DNA from: Flammulina velutipes
Lineage: Eukaryota; Basidiomycota; Agaricomycetes; Agaricales; Physalacriaceae
DNA length: 64,000 bases
Assembly: GCA_011800155.1 (NCBI GenBank)
Contig: CM022368.1
Span: forward strand, 3,968,001-4,032,000
Direction of reading: 5' to 3'
The notes under the pieces were generated by a model. That model had not been told where the DNA came from and made no database searches. It saw only the letters and a list, made by a program, of their open reading frames with translations. Both the position numbers and the translations under genes were made by a program. Below, in pieces: positions 47,512-58,379 of this stretch. Positions within the stretch are counted from its first letter, which is position 1, and each line of letters opens with the position of its first letter.

Positions 47512-48262
47512 TTACTCACAGTACACAGAGACATATTTCACTGTCAGCGGGCTGGATCCCGGTGTGCACTAGGAAACAAACAAATGAGATTCCATGAGCA
47601 GACACCAAGAAAATGCCACTTACTGAGGCAGGTGGCTGTCCCTTCTTTGTGTCAACTCGGTAAACTTGAGTTGCCACTGAGCCTTGAACGCCGTTCAGCG
47701 CTAACCAGTCGACGTCTTGCGCACCAGTCGGGGCTGGCATTCCCCCGGATTTGGCGGCGACGATAAACCCAGCAGAGCCCAAGTCCCATTTCGGGCTGAT
47801 TCCGCTTCCCGTAATGGGGTTGGTTATGAAGTAGTGCTGTCCGAGGACTTTTGGGGCGTTGATGCGGGAGTTAGAGCAAACGGCTCCGGGGGTGCGTGCC
47901 TTTTCCCATAGGCCTATAGCTATGTCCGCGACACCGTCAAGCAGTGGGGAGCCAGCCAGACATGATATGTCGTAAAGGGTGGCGACGGCTCCGGCAGATC
48001 TATTCCATAGGTGAGTCGAGTGAAGAGAAGCTAATGGATATTAGACATACGCGTAGGTGCCTGCGTCTGAGCAGGTGTAGTTTTGAGTACCAACGCCTAG
48101 GCCGATGAATTTTGGTGGGCCGATGGGTGCAGGTAACGAAGAGCCTGCGGGGAGGACTAGCGTAGCCTTCGAGAGGTCACCGCAGACTGGCTTCTTGGGA
48201 GTAGAAGGCGCAGCGAATGCGCACGAGAGAAGAGACAGTGCAAGAGTTGTGAAGACCAGCAT
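47512..48262 (-). CDS. Secreted DUF3455 protein
   Basis: Three exons, 48262-48051, 47999-47624 and 47568-47512, give 214 aa. A signal peptide (MLVFTTLALSLLSCAFAAPS) is followed by LPAPIGPPKFIGLGVGTQNY, TCSDAGTYASAGAVATLYDI, APKVLGQHYFITNPITGSGI, SPKWDLGSAGFIVAAKSGG and the family hallmark APTGAQDVDWLALNGVQGSV. The spliced end reads TKKGQPPASCTPGSSPLTVK then YVSVYCE. This is the DUF3455 family, common in fungi as small secreted proteins and sometimes misnamed malate dehydrogenase. Four or more Cys could form disulfides. Role unknown. The last exon of 57 bases was found only by matching the C-terminal Cys pattern, and it keeps frame. Confidence 0.82.
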
Positions 48263-49270
48263 CGCGTATTGAATTGAGGGAACGAAAGTGTTAAAAGACT
48301 GGGGGTGAAAATGAAGGACAGGAAGATTTGATACTTGAAACTGAGAGCTCGCCACGGATTTTATAGAGATATCAAAGAGCGATGGAGAACCAGGGGCGTA
48401 TTGCACTAGGAAAACCAAGGAACGCTAATCTCCTAATAATAGGGATCTCTGTGAGTAAGCCTGTGTCAATCGCTCACAGAAAGTTAGAGTGCCTTGGGGC
48501 GGAGTGATTTGAATTTGCCCGAAACATTTAATTTCAGGATACGCCGACGGACAGTAGTGTAGCTGTAAATGACGCGTCCTACGCCAACCGCGGCCTATGC
48601 TAACAGCGTTCTGGGGTCAGCATATTGAATATACCGGCCTTGGCCACACTCACACGCAGATTACCACTGACTGGCCTCGCTGAGAGAGCCAACAGGGCCG
48701 ACCTGTTTGTGAAAAAATGTTGCAGGTCTATGCATCACAAGATTACTGTTCAGGACGATGAAACGGGTCCCCATCCGACGGATGAGGGACTGTCAGTGTC
48801 TTGTCTAGTAGTGAACTGGTACGTACAGTCAAATGGTGTTCTATATGTTCGCAACGATAACGATCAGATACAGCTGAATACCATTAGTGACCTCTTGAAT
48901 GCAGCGTATCTATCAAGAGGTCAGGTTGAAGGCTAACGTATAGACAAATCAGTGTAGATCATTTCCCATAAAATGATGCACGCACGATGGTCTGTTCCTG
49001 CGCCGTTCCCTAGATCAAGGTATCTTGGTGGTGTGAAATAAAGCTTGCGTCTTCGTGGATTCACGGCTCCGGGCTACGTTCCGAATTTCCGGCGGCGTCG
49101 CGCTGCCAGTCTAAAGTTCAAGATTCTTGATAATCCAGGTCTACCCATGTATTCTGTAAGCTCAAATGGTTTATTAGAAGAATATGTAAGTACAAATCGA
49201 AAGGGTGATGGCTACAATGACAATAAAAGTCGTTTAATCGAAAGGTATACATGCAAAATACGCTGGCTGG
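48263..49270. other. Intergenic region with a short hairpin
   Basis: About 1 kb between two leftward genes. It contains a perfect 10-base inverted repeat at 48889-48922. The open frame at 48625-48936 has no recognised relatives and is not called. Confidence 0.5.
48889..48922. repeat. Perfect inverted repeat, 10-base arms
   Basis: GACCTCTTGA at 48889-48898 is the reverse complement of 48913-48922, with a 14-base loop. Significance unknown. Confidence 0.6.
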
Positions 49271-50834
49271 TTACCATGCGTGCTGTGCGGGAGACGAATC
49301 CGTCCCTCCTCGGATACTACTCACACTAGACGGGCTCGAAGTTCTCTTCTCGCGGTGTGCATCGCTGATGGTGTCCCAGTCTTCCTTGAGAGTGTAGTCT
49401 CGGGTCTCGGTAGTCTCGACATTCACAAATACGCCGGCGTTGTTCTGAATGAGGATGATTAGGGGACATGACACGATAAATGTAAGGCGGCGTACCGTGC
49501 TCGTGGTGAACGCAGGACCTCCCACAGAAGGAACAGCCACTACTTCAGGACGGACGATAACCTTCCTAGAGTGCAGAGAGGACAGAGCCATGATAGCGTA
49601 TATTTTTGGCATTACGAACGAAATGCCTATATGACAGTAGGTGAGTTTCGTCTCATTGGGGTCGAAATGGATACGAACCAATATGGTAAGGCGTAGACGT
49701 AGATTGGAAGATAATTGCCTGTGTGAGGGCAAGCAACGCTGTAACAAGTCCGTTCTGAACCATAACTTAACGAGGCGTCAGAAACAAGAGACTCTCAAAA
49801 AGTATGGACATACTTCCGACGGTTCTATCCATGGTCTTTTCAGTGTTGCTGATCCTCTCCTTGTGCTGATAGAGGTAATACGACATGGAAAGAACGATGA
49901 TGATGTCGGCAACTGCTGCAGGCCACAACCAGACGGCAAAGAAAGCCTTGATTTCTGGAAGTCTAGAGAAGATGCCGACTTTCAATGATGCAATGCCCGA
50001 GCCTACTCCACCACCTTGAAGAGTCACATCAACAAAAAAGAGAACTCGTGTAAGGGACTGGGCTCACATAGAGTCGTGGCGGCAAGAATGTATATGAGCA
50101 TCGATACCCACCATCTTCCCAGGAGGACATGGATGCGGATTGCGAAAAATACTTGTACGAATGCAGAAATGATGCCCTAGAACCCAGTCAATGTCAGTGA
50201 AGTAAGAACCCAGGCAAAAGGTCCCGCTTACAACAAAAATAGGATCTGAGCGATAGATGGAACGTTATCAGAACCCATATCGCCGGTATCTGGGTCCATT
50301 GACTACTCACCCATGACCAGAGCTGCCCCGTTCGTTAGCAACATGGATGGGCCCAGAAATATATCACTTACTCCAATGCAGCACACCAAGGAAACTTTCG
50401 TCTGCCCAATTAGTGACGAATACACGATAACACCTGCGTCGAGATTGATGAGTAATTTGGGCCGTCGGGACACAAGGAAAGAGATACACACCACATCGCC
50501 ACGAAGATCGAACTTGTGAGGTCCAAGGAGAAGAGAGTCAATACAAAGGCTTTCAGAAGGAGGTTATCCCTATGATATTTCACGGTTGGTAGATGTTGGG
50601 AGACAGATAAGGGTAGCTAACTTGTGGAAGTTATTGAAGTAGTTCCATGTCTATAGTAGATTATCAGCTATGCAGGCATGCGTTAGATAGAGAGATAGGT
50701 ACCTGCAATACGACTATTCCAAACAGCGCAAGGGAGATGGCTGCACCTAGAGAAACACTTCAGACGCCAGGAAACACTACGGTGGTTTGAGACTTACCGA
50801 AGAACAATGGCGGAAAAACTTCAGGCAGACGCAT
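49271..50834 (-). CDS. DUF6534-domain seven-helix membrane protein
   Basis: Many short exons read leftward from ATG at 50834. The N-terminus MRLPEVFPPLFFGAAISLAL joins FGIVVLQTWNYFNNFHK and DNLLLKAFVLTLFSLDLTSS. Near 49780-50030 an exon holds VGIFSRLPEIKAFFAVWLWP then AAVADIIIVLSMSYYLYQHK, followed by another helix around VRLVTALLALTQ-like sequence. The soluble tail includes FVMPKIYAIMALSSLHSRKV, then NNAGVFVNVETTETRDYTLK and ends ADSSPAQHAW-like residues at 49271. A six- or seven-helix N-terminal part with the DUF6534 block at the sixth and seventh helices is the standard Agaricomycete layout. Function unknown. Internal exon borders (50050-50500) are only approximate. Confidence 0.6.
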
Positions 50835-51554
50835 CGTTAAGGAGTGGTAGTCGCAGTGGTAAGGAAAGACAGCGATGGAGGTAAGAAAGAGACCAATACG
50901 CAGCCGTATGATAATCGTTCATTAAACTTTAGTATCAACTTGATGACCAGGGTCGGGAACAAGACTTTGTGCCCAAAATGGGCATGTCCTTGTCTTCGTC
51001 TCTCGAAGGACTAGTGTCGTAATGCCAATCGTCGCTACACGTCTGGTCGGTAGGGGAAAGAATATTCCGAAAGCTTGAGAAGCCCTAGGCAGCTCCGAAC
51101 CTAGCCCAAGTCACCAGTCTGAAGTTGAGCAAGCGCCACGGTGTCGGTCACACTCGGTCTGCGCATGCCTTTGAACCAGATTCTGGAGGAAAGCAAAGAG
51201 AGACAGTTATTCCAAGAGTACATGGGTCTGCTTAATCTTCAAAGAGTTCTCAGCTCAAGTCGTTCAAGGTCAACGTTTAAATTATTCATTTTTGTCTCTT
51301 TCGAAAACAAGTACAAATAGTTAATGGTTGCCTCTTGCCGCCCGGCATCCGCCACGCTTCCCAAGTTCTCAGCTTCTTATGCGCGCTTCCCAACCCAATC
51401 ACTTCCCTTTTAAATCCTTCCTTGCTTCTTGATTATTTCCTATACGCTGTTTCTATGTTCTGTCTGTCTGTCTGACGTCCAACAATCACCGCTCCAGCCC
51501 TCAGCCCTCAGAACAGTGACCACTGTCATCGTTGCGAATCAACCTTTTTAATAT
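50835..51554. other. Intergenic region with a TCTG tetranucleotide run
   Basis: About 720 bases, containing the promoter of the DUF6534 gene on the left and the 3' flank of the methyltransferase on the right. A (TCTG)4 run lies at 51459-51474. Nothing else was recognised. Confidence 0.5.
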
Positions 51555-52372
51555 TCAAGACTTACTACCGCTTGCCAGAAAAATATCTACCTCGACGCCG
51601 TCCATCTTGGCAGATGATACAACCTCCCAAGAAAATTCTCTCAGCTCTGCAGCCTGGAACATAGTCCTCATCCTGTCTTCCTGGAAGCCCTCTGTATGAA
51701 CAACGATACCTGGATGTCTATCAAGTGTCTTTCCGTCTATTGTCTTCACGTCAGCCACGAAAAGGTATCCAGTGGATTTGAGGTGTCCCGCAAGACTTTT
51801 TGTCATGTTCTCTGGAGACTGCAAATGGTGGTACGCCATTGATGACTATAGCCCCTTTCAGTCGACAATTATCTTTCCTTCGACATGGATCTCACCACAA
51901 TGATATCGAACCTCTCCCCATTCAACTCGGAATCATTACCCTCGAGCTCAAGACATATGGCTTGCATTTCCTCGGGCGGAATCCCCTGATTATGCACCCG
52001 CTGGTTGAATTGCGCGACCATCCTTTCGCTCAAGTCCACACCCACTACACGCTTGCAGTCAGGAGCTAGTTCTCTCGACAGAAGTCCTGTGCACGATAAT
52101 CAGCATCTTGTCGCATTCCATGGATGGTCATTACCTGTGCCGCATCCGAAATCGAGAAGGACTGTTTTCTCATCATCGAATGGATACGCATTTGTTATGG
52201 CGTTGGCAATTCTATCGATGACCTATTTGAGGGCTTCCCGTACGGACGAAATCAACGCCCACCTTCTGGCGAGCTCTTGGGCTGTCGCACGATCATCGTA
52301 CACCTCGGCATGCCTATCGAAGTAATCCCTGTTGGCGAATTCTTTAGGACGGGAAGTTATCTTGTTGGACAT
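51555..52372 (-). CDS. Class I SAM-dependent methyltransferase
   Basis: Read leftward from ATG at 52372: MSNKITSRPKEFANRDYFDR then HAEVYDDRATAQELARR; VIDRIANAITNAYPFDDEKT; VLLDFGCGTGLLSRELAPDC (SAM motif I, with an intron inside the Gly motif); VVGVDLSERMVAQFN (acidic residue after motif I); RFDIIVSSMAYHHLQSPENM; and a C-terminal sheet LKSTGYLFVADVKTIDGKTL ending VEVDIFLASGSKS. The order fits a small-molecule or UbiE/COQ5-like methyltransferase of about 250 aa. The junction between exons 1 and 2 (about 52240-52300) does not work: the GT-AG pair that best fits leaves the frame one base short, so there is either a single-base deletion, an unusual intron or an error. Substrate unknown. Confidence 0.7.
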
Positions 52373-52630
52373 GATGGGTAGTACTGAAAAGCACGAGCAG
52401 CTGATCGGGTTTTCATCAAGCCATTATGACCTGTTCCGACGAGGGCAGTGTGTCTAGAATATGTATTCAAATAAAAGCTGTCTCTGAAACAAGGTTGTAC
52501 TCGCACATAGCTGAAGAAGGCGAACCCACGCCGTGGTTATGATCGATCATAAGACAATAATTGCTGTTGCGAAGGACCTTGAACACCTACCACCACCTCA
52601 ACATTATTATTGGCCTCCTTAATTCATATC
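52373..52630. promoter_or_regulatory. Divergent promoter, methyltransferase / TPR gene
   Basis: 258 bases between divergent start codons. No TATA box was recognised. Confidence 0.4.
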
Positions 52631-54444
52631 ATGGCACTAGCTGCTCTGAAGACACAGCTACAAACCTGGGATGCAGCGATGGAAAGCTGTAACCAAGAGG
52701 ATTACGAGAAAGCTCTCCAACTTTTCGACGTGCGTGATTTTTGTGCTTTCCGCGTCTTTTCTGACTGTCCTGCAGCAAATATCAGACTCGTCGAAAATAT
52801 GCTTCAACATGGGTCTTATTCAGCTACATTCCGGGCACTTGGAGGAATGTCTACCACGCTTGACGTCGTCAATCACCATGGACCCAATGCTTGCCATCGC
52901 GTCCGTCTGTTCTTCCTCTTGAAGCTGGGACTCTCCCATGCTCATCCCTTTGGAACAGATATTTTGAACGCGGCATTTGCTACTTTGAGCTAGGCAAACT
53001 CCAGGAGTCGCTCAGTGACTTCCGCGATGCAGTTCAGCGTATGGGAGGAGATCGTGAACTGTATGTTCCGTTTCGTTCGATGCACCCAAGTTGAACTTGA
53101 AATCACAGGGATTATAAGGAACAAGGCCTCAAGTACACACTGTACCTTGCTGAGATTCTGTTCAACGAGGGCCTTGTCCTGTTGGCTTTGGGGCGGCAAT
53201 CCGATGGGCAATCCTGTCTAGGGAGGGCCATCTTGAAGAAATCAACTGCCGCACACAATAGGATGCACGATGCGCTTGCCTACCCAGATAAGAAACACGA
53301 ACTTTTCAAAGTGGTCAGTTCCACGCCACATTCAATTCCACATATTCCATCTCACTTTCTCTCGACAGCCTGCCACTGCGCTATTTCGGCCAACCGAGAG
53401 CAAATTGAAGTTCCTCGAAGAATACGATGAATCAGTTTCCTGTGAGAAAGAAGGATACACCACTGCTGATAAACTCCTGCCCATACTACCTGCTAGGGGG
53501 AGTGTAGTCTCTTTCGTGACTACTGCGAATTCTCTATATACTGATGGATCCGCTACCTACCTGCCAAGTTTCCAAAGCGCACCTCTCCCCACACGGCCGA
53601 ATGCTAAACGAAGACATACTGTGGACTTTCCAGTGACAAGTCAGTGAGAACATTGTTTATATCCTTTCAATAGCTAACAACATATATCAGGTTCAGCGCC
53701 GAGCCGTGCTGAGCTGGCGGAGCAACTAGGAAAGGATTGCATTACGCCCATCACCGAGATTTCGACCATTCCTTGTGCTGGAACGCGAATCGCGTCTGGA
53801 AGTCTTGAAGGTCTCATGGCCTTCCGGTTCGTAGTACAGCTTGCCAGTTCATCAAGCAAACACGCAAAGGAGTCCTCTCACTCATTAATGTCGCATCACA
53901 AATGGACTTCTCCCGCCGTGGTGACGAACTTCATTCTTGATACGGGTATCAGTACTTCGCCTATCCCACCAGAAGCATTGAGAGATTTGAAGTACCAGGG
54001 CAGCTTCAATCGTAAGTCGAGTTCTCAATGATACACCCTTGCTGATCTCCTTATTTTCAGCTGGCACTCCGGTCATGCTCACCATTCAAGGAGTTCGCAC
54101 AAAGTGCGTTGTCGGACATGAAGGCGAGGCAGGACGACTTGGCGGTAACTTCTTGACCGACGGGTCGTTGACATTTCACTTTGACTCGCGACTAGACGCA
54201 CCTGTGCTTTATGGTTCGTTGTCACCCTTTTTAACTTTGCCCTAACTGACTAACTAATAACCTACTAGTCGCCGACGAATTCTCACCACATGCGTTTATA
54301 CCGAGGACAGTGCAACCTTCCATTAAGCGAATGTCGCTGAGGGATGCCATTGGGTCGCTGCTCAACTTCCGTCCTCGGAGTATAAGGCTGGAAGGCCTCC
54401 CTACCACGAGAGAGAATAAGAGGAGATCAGTTGCCAAATTCTGA
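52631..54444 (+). CDS. NoxR-like TPR protein fused to a DTG retropepsin-like domain
   Basis: Eight exons (52631-52729, 52776-52900, 52959-53060, 53109-53313, 53369-53639, 53691-54011, 54061-54213, 54269-54444) give 483 aa, all in frame. Residues 1-~160 are TPR repeats like those of p67phox/NoxR: SSKICFNMGLIQLHSGHLEE, AIAYFERGICYFELGKLQES and LYLAEILFNEGLVLLALGRQ, followed by LFRPTESKLKFLEE, which also fits NoxR. NoxR would normally continue to a PB1 domain; here residues ~290-420 contain FRFVVQLA, VVTNFILDTGISTSPIPPEA (DTG at 351-353), TPVMLTIQGVRTKCVVGHEG and GRLGGNFLTDGSLTFHFD. That order, a D-T-G-x-S loop then a hydrophobic-hydrophobic-Gly strand, resembles a retropepsin-like aspartic protease fold. 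The TPR call is firm; the DTG call is inference, and catalysis is untested. Confidence 0.7.
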
Positions 54445-54706
54445 GTTGTGCAACTCTTTCGGTTTCTTCTGGGACATTGGATCTGGAGCTACACTACTTA
54501 TACACGCAGCAATGTGCTACATGGACATTCAGATATGCTCGTGGTCGTCGTTCTTTTGTACGATTATCTTGTACAAACTAAAGAGAATTTACTTACACAA
54601 TGTATCATAATAAAGGTCGTCGCGAACTCGGAAATACAGTGGTCCATACATAAGAGAATACAAGATAGGTGATAATAAATAGAATGTTCCAAGTCCAAAA
54701 CAAAAA

Positions 54707-55471
54707 TCAGAGAGACTCAATGAATTTGGTCCCTCCGGTGAAGGTATGCTGGGAAGACTGTGTGGAGGACTTGCGACCATTCCGGCTGTCATTGATTGGT
54801 GTATCTGAATCCATTCCTTCTGGTGACGAAACTCGTGGTGGGGTATCCGAAGGAGATGCGCCGACGTTACTGCGCAGATTGTCCATCGATGAACGTGGCG
54901 ACGGGAAGGAGGGCATTTTTGTGTCAGAATCGAAATGCACGCTCCTCTCCGAGTCGGCTGTGGGGAAAGGGGGACGGAAAGGCGGGTCCATGTGCTCGGA
55001 ATAGGACATCTGCATCTTTGGTGCTCCTGACCGACCACCTAATGACTCGGTATCCCATTCGTCTCCAGAGCTCGCCTGGACCCAGCCGTGGACTCCATTT
55101 CTGTCGGAAGAGGAAGGTTTTCCAGACGAAAATATATGGCTGAGTTTCGACGTCCATGGCTCCGAAGACGAGGGGTATTTAGACGCCTCCTGGAGTTTTC
55201 TCTGGCGTCTGCGCCTGCGCTCAGTGTCTGTAGGATCACGGTTCCTCAGGAGAATGAATATGGCCGTGCATGAAACGACAATGATGAGACATAAGCACAC
55301 GACCAGCACGATGAAACCTAAGCCAGGCATTGACTATTAAAAATTGAGAGCATACGAAGATAGGTCAGACGTACCGCCTACGGATCCGCCAATCTTGGGT
55401 GGACCTCTTTGCTCCAATGGATTCGGCCCAGTTGTAGCTTCCCGGAGGATGCGATTGTTGGACGGCGACAT
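54707..55471 (-). CDS. Single-pass membrane protein with a Ser-rich tail
   Basis: Two exons: a short first exon from ATG 55471 (MSPSNNRILREATTGPNPLE) spliced through a GTAGGC donor to a second exon ending at 54707; alternatively translation starts at MPGLGFIVLVV within exon 2, giving 207 aa. A strong membrane helix (GFIVLVVCLCLIIVVSCTAI, then FILLRN) is followed by a basic stop-transfer stretch (DTERRRRRQRKLQEA) and a ~170-residue Ser/Pro-rich cytosolic tail. The tail contains SERSVHFDSDTKMPSF, whose RSVHF matches an RVxF phosphatase-docking pattern. No recognised domain. Without a cleavable signal peptide it is probably a type III membrane protein. Confidence 0.62.
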
Positions 55472-55922
55472 ATTTTCCAGCTACAGCACCAAGGTCACCA
55501 GGAAAAAAACCTCCTGAAAGATACAGAGATTTAAGAGGATATTATGTTGGTGATAGAGCGTGGTCAGAGGGAGTAAAGCGACGACGAGATGAATTGACCA
55601 TCTCCGTGATGTCAGACGTCATGGGAGCATGACTGATTTGGCACTGATGCAACCGTCCAGGTCTGTATTCGGCGCATCATAACATTCTACATTGAACGTT
55701 GAACATTGAGATCTGAGAACTTGAGGGCACTTCTAGTTCTACATTGAATCCTGATCCGTGTACACAGAACTCTGTAAATTTTGGGATTTCAAACGTAGCT
55801 GGGGTGATGGTGTGCGCCACACTTCAGTCACTTCAGTGTTCGCTCTCTGAAAATTGCTACATCATCACTAAAATTAATTTAACCATACCAGAAGACATTG
55901 CTCCTACTTACCGAATTTTTTG
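55472..55922. other. Intergenic region, TM protein / glyoxalase
   Basis: 450 AT-rich bases. Repeated ACATTGAA words lie near 55690-55750. No gene was recognised. Confidence 0.4.
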
Positions 55923-56949
55923 TTATGCCTGGCGCCACTGCAGTTTTCCATACGGTGTGGTGTCCCGCTCTCGGTCCGTCTTGGCGGCCAAAAATGTCAC
56001 AGCGACGACAGCGTTCTCACCAAAGGTCGTTGTTTCATCTCTGATGCGCAATACGAGCCTACGAGCCCGGCCGGGCGCCTTTCCTGGGCTATCCAGAGCA
56101 AAGTACGCCGAGTCGACAGCCTCAACTGTGGAGTTCCCTAACGTACTCGAGAGTTGTGCTGAAAGGGTAGAAAAATCCTCTCGAGTTGTCAGAACTTCGA
56201 TCTCATAGATATCCAATGCCGAAGATGGATGTTCGGTGTTTGACGAGGGTTTAGTGGGGACCTGGCAACTTCTTTCAAAAATGCATTACTTCGAAAAGCC
56301 TTTGAAGATACGCACTCGAAGATCCCGAGACGTCACGTCTCCACAGAAAAAAGGCAAGGGAGACTGTTGAATAGGCGAAGTAATCAACCATTTAAGCTCG
56401 ATACCATCAGGTCTTAAACGACCGCCTTCAGTCTCTGTAGCGTATATCTGACCGAGACCGTCTTTTTGGGCGCGAGCATTGACGATGTCAGATATCCGAC
56501 GTGTCTTCGAACCATTCCCGAGGAATGCAAAGTCGATCCACCCTGGGTTTTTTCGAGCCCATCGATGAGCCTCTCTGCTTCTGCGTTCTTGAGAACCAGC
56601 GGGGTAGTATTCCACGGGATGTGTGAAGGATATCAGTTCGATGTAGATACCGCTCTCAAGGACCTGATTGTTGAATCAACTATTTGATAAAGGCTTAATT
56701 AACTGCCTTACTATGAGAGCGTTGTAGGTGAGTCCATCAGCATGAGTTCCTCCAGGGAGAACACTGCCATAAATTCAATTGATAAACATGACACAGTATG
56801 ATATGCCACACTCACTTGAATCCTAAATCACGGAAGCGCTGGGACGAGTCTTCAAGAGCAGCGGGTGGGCAAAGGTGAACTATATGGTCGAGGATGTTCG
56901 TCTTAGGACTGTCACTCTCAAGAAACGAACTTGTTTCCTTGTCTGTCAT
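55923..56949 (-). CDS. Glyoxalase-like domain protein
   Basis: Four exons from ATG 56949 (MTDKETSSFLESDSPKTNIL) to the stop at 55923; an in-frame ATG at 57021 would extend it. The order is ILDHIVHLCPPAALEDSSQR, FRDLGFNVLPGGTHADGLTY, NALIVLESGIYIELISFTHP, AHRWARKNPGWIDFAFLGN, GGRLRPDGIELKWLITSP and LPFFCGDVTSRDLRVR, then a second glyoxalase-like half beginning ALDIYEIEVLTTREDFSTL. This is the vicinal-oxygen-chelate fold of the fungal 'glyoxalase-like domain' family. The metal ligands I can place are His in LDHIVH and Glu in IYIELISF. The substrate is unknown. Confidence 0.8.
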
Positions 56950-57354
56950 GGTGGCAGAGGATACAGTCGGAACCTGCGAGTTTCGAATGGCATGTGGGAT
57001 TATAGAACGAGAATGGCGCAATTTACAGCAGCATCACAGCGATTTCATGGAAGAGAGAGGAAGACATGAAGCGGCATCTGCCGAGCCCTTTCTGCTTTCT
57101 TCCACGACGGCGACGACGCTCTAAGTCTCCATTTCCGATGAGCTAAAATCTAATTATCCTTCTCCCCTTTGATCCAGGACCTGCTGCTATAGCCGCTACT
57201 CACTGCTGAGATGGGAAGCTTTTTGCGTCGCACATGCATTCAAGCATTCTAAGCCACACTTGCACCGTTTGGCCCCGCGGAGCAGCCTAGGAAGCAGCCT
57301 TTCTACACTATAAAGCTGGATTACCCCCACTCAACACCACGACCTCACTCCCCA
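56950..57354. promoter_or_regulatory. Promoter of the first cerato-platanin gene
   Basis: A TATAAA box at 57309-57314 lies about 40 bases before ATG 57355, followed by an A/C-rich leader (CACTCAACACCACGACC). Similar to the second copy's promoter. Confidence 0.6.
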
Positions 57355-57786
57355 ATGCTCGTATCTGTCTTATCTTTTTGCGCCTTCCCGGCTTACACTC
57401 TGGCGATATCGCTCGGGTTTGACAAGCACTACGGCGTCGGGAGCAGCTCACTGTCGACGGTCGCTTGCTCTGACGGCCCCAATGGCCTTTTGACGCGTAA
57501 CTTCATCACTTTCGCGTCCATCCCAACATTCCCCTACCTCGTATCTACGCCTGCCGTAGAAGGGTGGAACTCCGTTGAATGCGGGTCTTGCTGGGTTTTA
57601 TCATACGCATCCGCCGCTCAACCGGATGTCGTTAACAATATTACGGTCACCGCTATTGACCACGCGGATAATAACTACTACACCTCTTTGGAAGCATTGG
57701 ACGCGCTGACCGGCGGGAAGGGAGAAGAACTTGGTTTGGTGGATGTTGCGGTGACGGCTGTAGAAGCATCGTACTGCAACCTCTGA
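57355..57786 (+). CDS. Cerato-platanin family secreted protein, copy 1
   Basis: A single uninterrupted 143-aa frame. A signal peptide (VSVLSFCAFPAYTLA) leads into the mature cerato-platanin domain: SLGFDKHYGVGSSSLSTVAC, SDGPNGLLTRNFITFASIPT, GWNSVECGSCWVLSYA, ITVTAIDHADNNYYTSLEAL and a terminal YCNL. The four family cysteines, which form two disulfides in relatives, are present. Members are small secreted beta-barrel proteins that bind chitin oligomers or self-assemble and can elicit plant responses. Compared with copy 2 it has a divergent middle (AAQPDVVNN). It lies next to a close paralogue in the same orientation. Confidence 0.92.
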   Translation: MLVSVLSFCAFPAYTLAISLGFDKHYGVGSSSLSTVACSDGPNGLLTRNFITFASIPTFPYLVSTPAVEGWNSVECGSCWVLSYASAAQPDVVNNITVTAIDHADNNYYTSLEALDALTGGKGEELGLVDVAVTAVEASYCNL

Positions 57787-58379
57787 CCCGGGAGTAGTCA
57801 ATGTGAGTAGTACTGGACCTCGAATTCCTTCTCAGCTAACGTCATCTAGAAGGCGGGCTATTCTGTAACACTACCCTTTTTTGAACGTTTCAACCGCTGC
57901 GGTTGAGTGCGTTACTTGAGTAATCTCGGTCTAGAATATAACCCGTCTTTTTCTCGGCTCTACGCCGACTACGTCCCAACTATGCTCGCTACCTTCTTCA
58001 TGAGGGAATTGATCATCACGCGCAACATGGTACACGAAATCCGGATGCTTTAGAACACCTAGGATTGACATCTGACCACCGAAAAATGGATCGTTTGCAG
58101 TTCTGCCGGGCTGCTAGAGCGCGGGCTGTGGTCGCATATCTGTTCCTAGACACGGGATGCCGCCGCCGACATGAAACTGGCAATTTTCGAAGATTCTCGC
58201 AGATCCGTATGGGTATTATGGTCCATGGTTAGACAGAGGAATGACATAACCCCCAGCAAAGCTCCACCGAACGGTCATTCAATCCCGCATCTTTTGGCCT
58301 ATAAAAGCGTAATTCTGCAGCACTTTCACTCATCAACCTTCACCCCAACCTCTCAGCCCAGCTCGACAAACCCCTCATC
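57787..58379. promoter_or_regulatory. Promoter of the second cerato-platanin gene
   Basis: A TATAAAA box at 58300-58306 is followed by a CT- and AC-rich leader (CAACCTTCACCCCAACCTC) to ATG 58380. Part of the interval is the 3' flank of copy 1. Confidence 0.6.

Noticed and set aside
48625..48936. 103-codon + strand frame
   Set aside because: No family resemblance, no signal peptide or membrane segment; ends in the inverted repeat.
51459..51474. (TCTG)4 tetranucleotide run
   Set aside because: Simple short repeat, too short to be informative.
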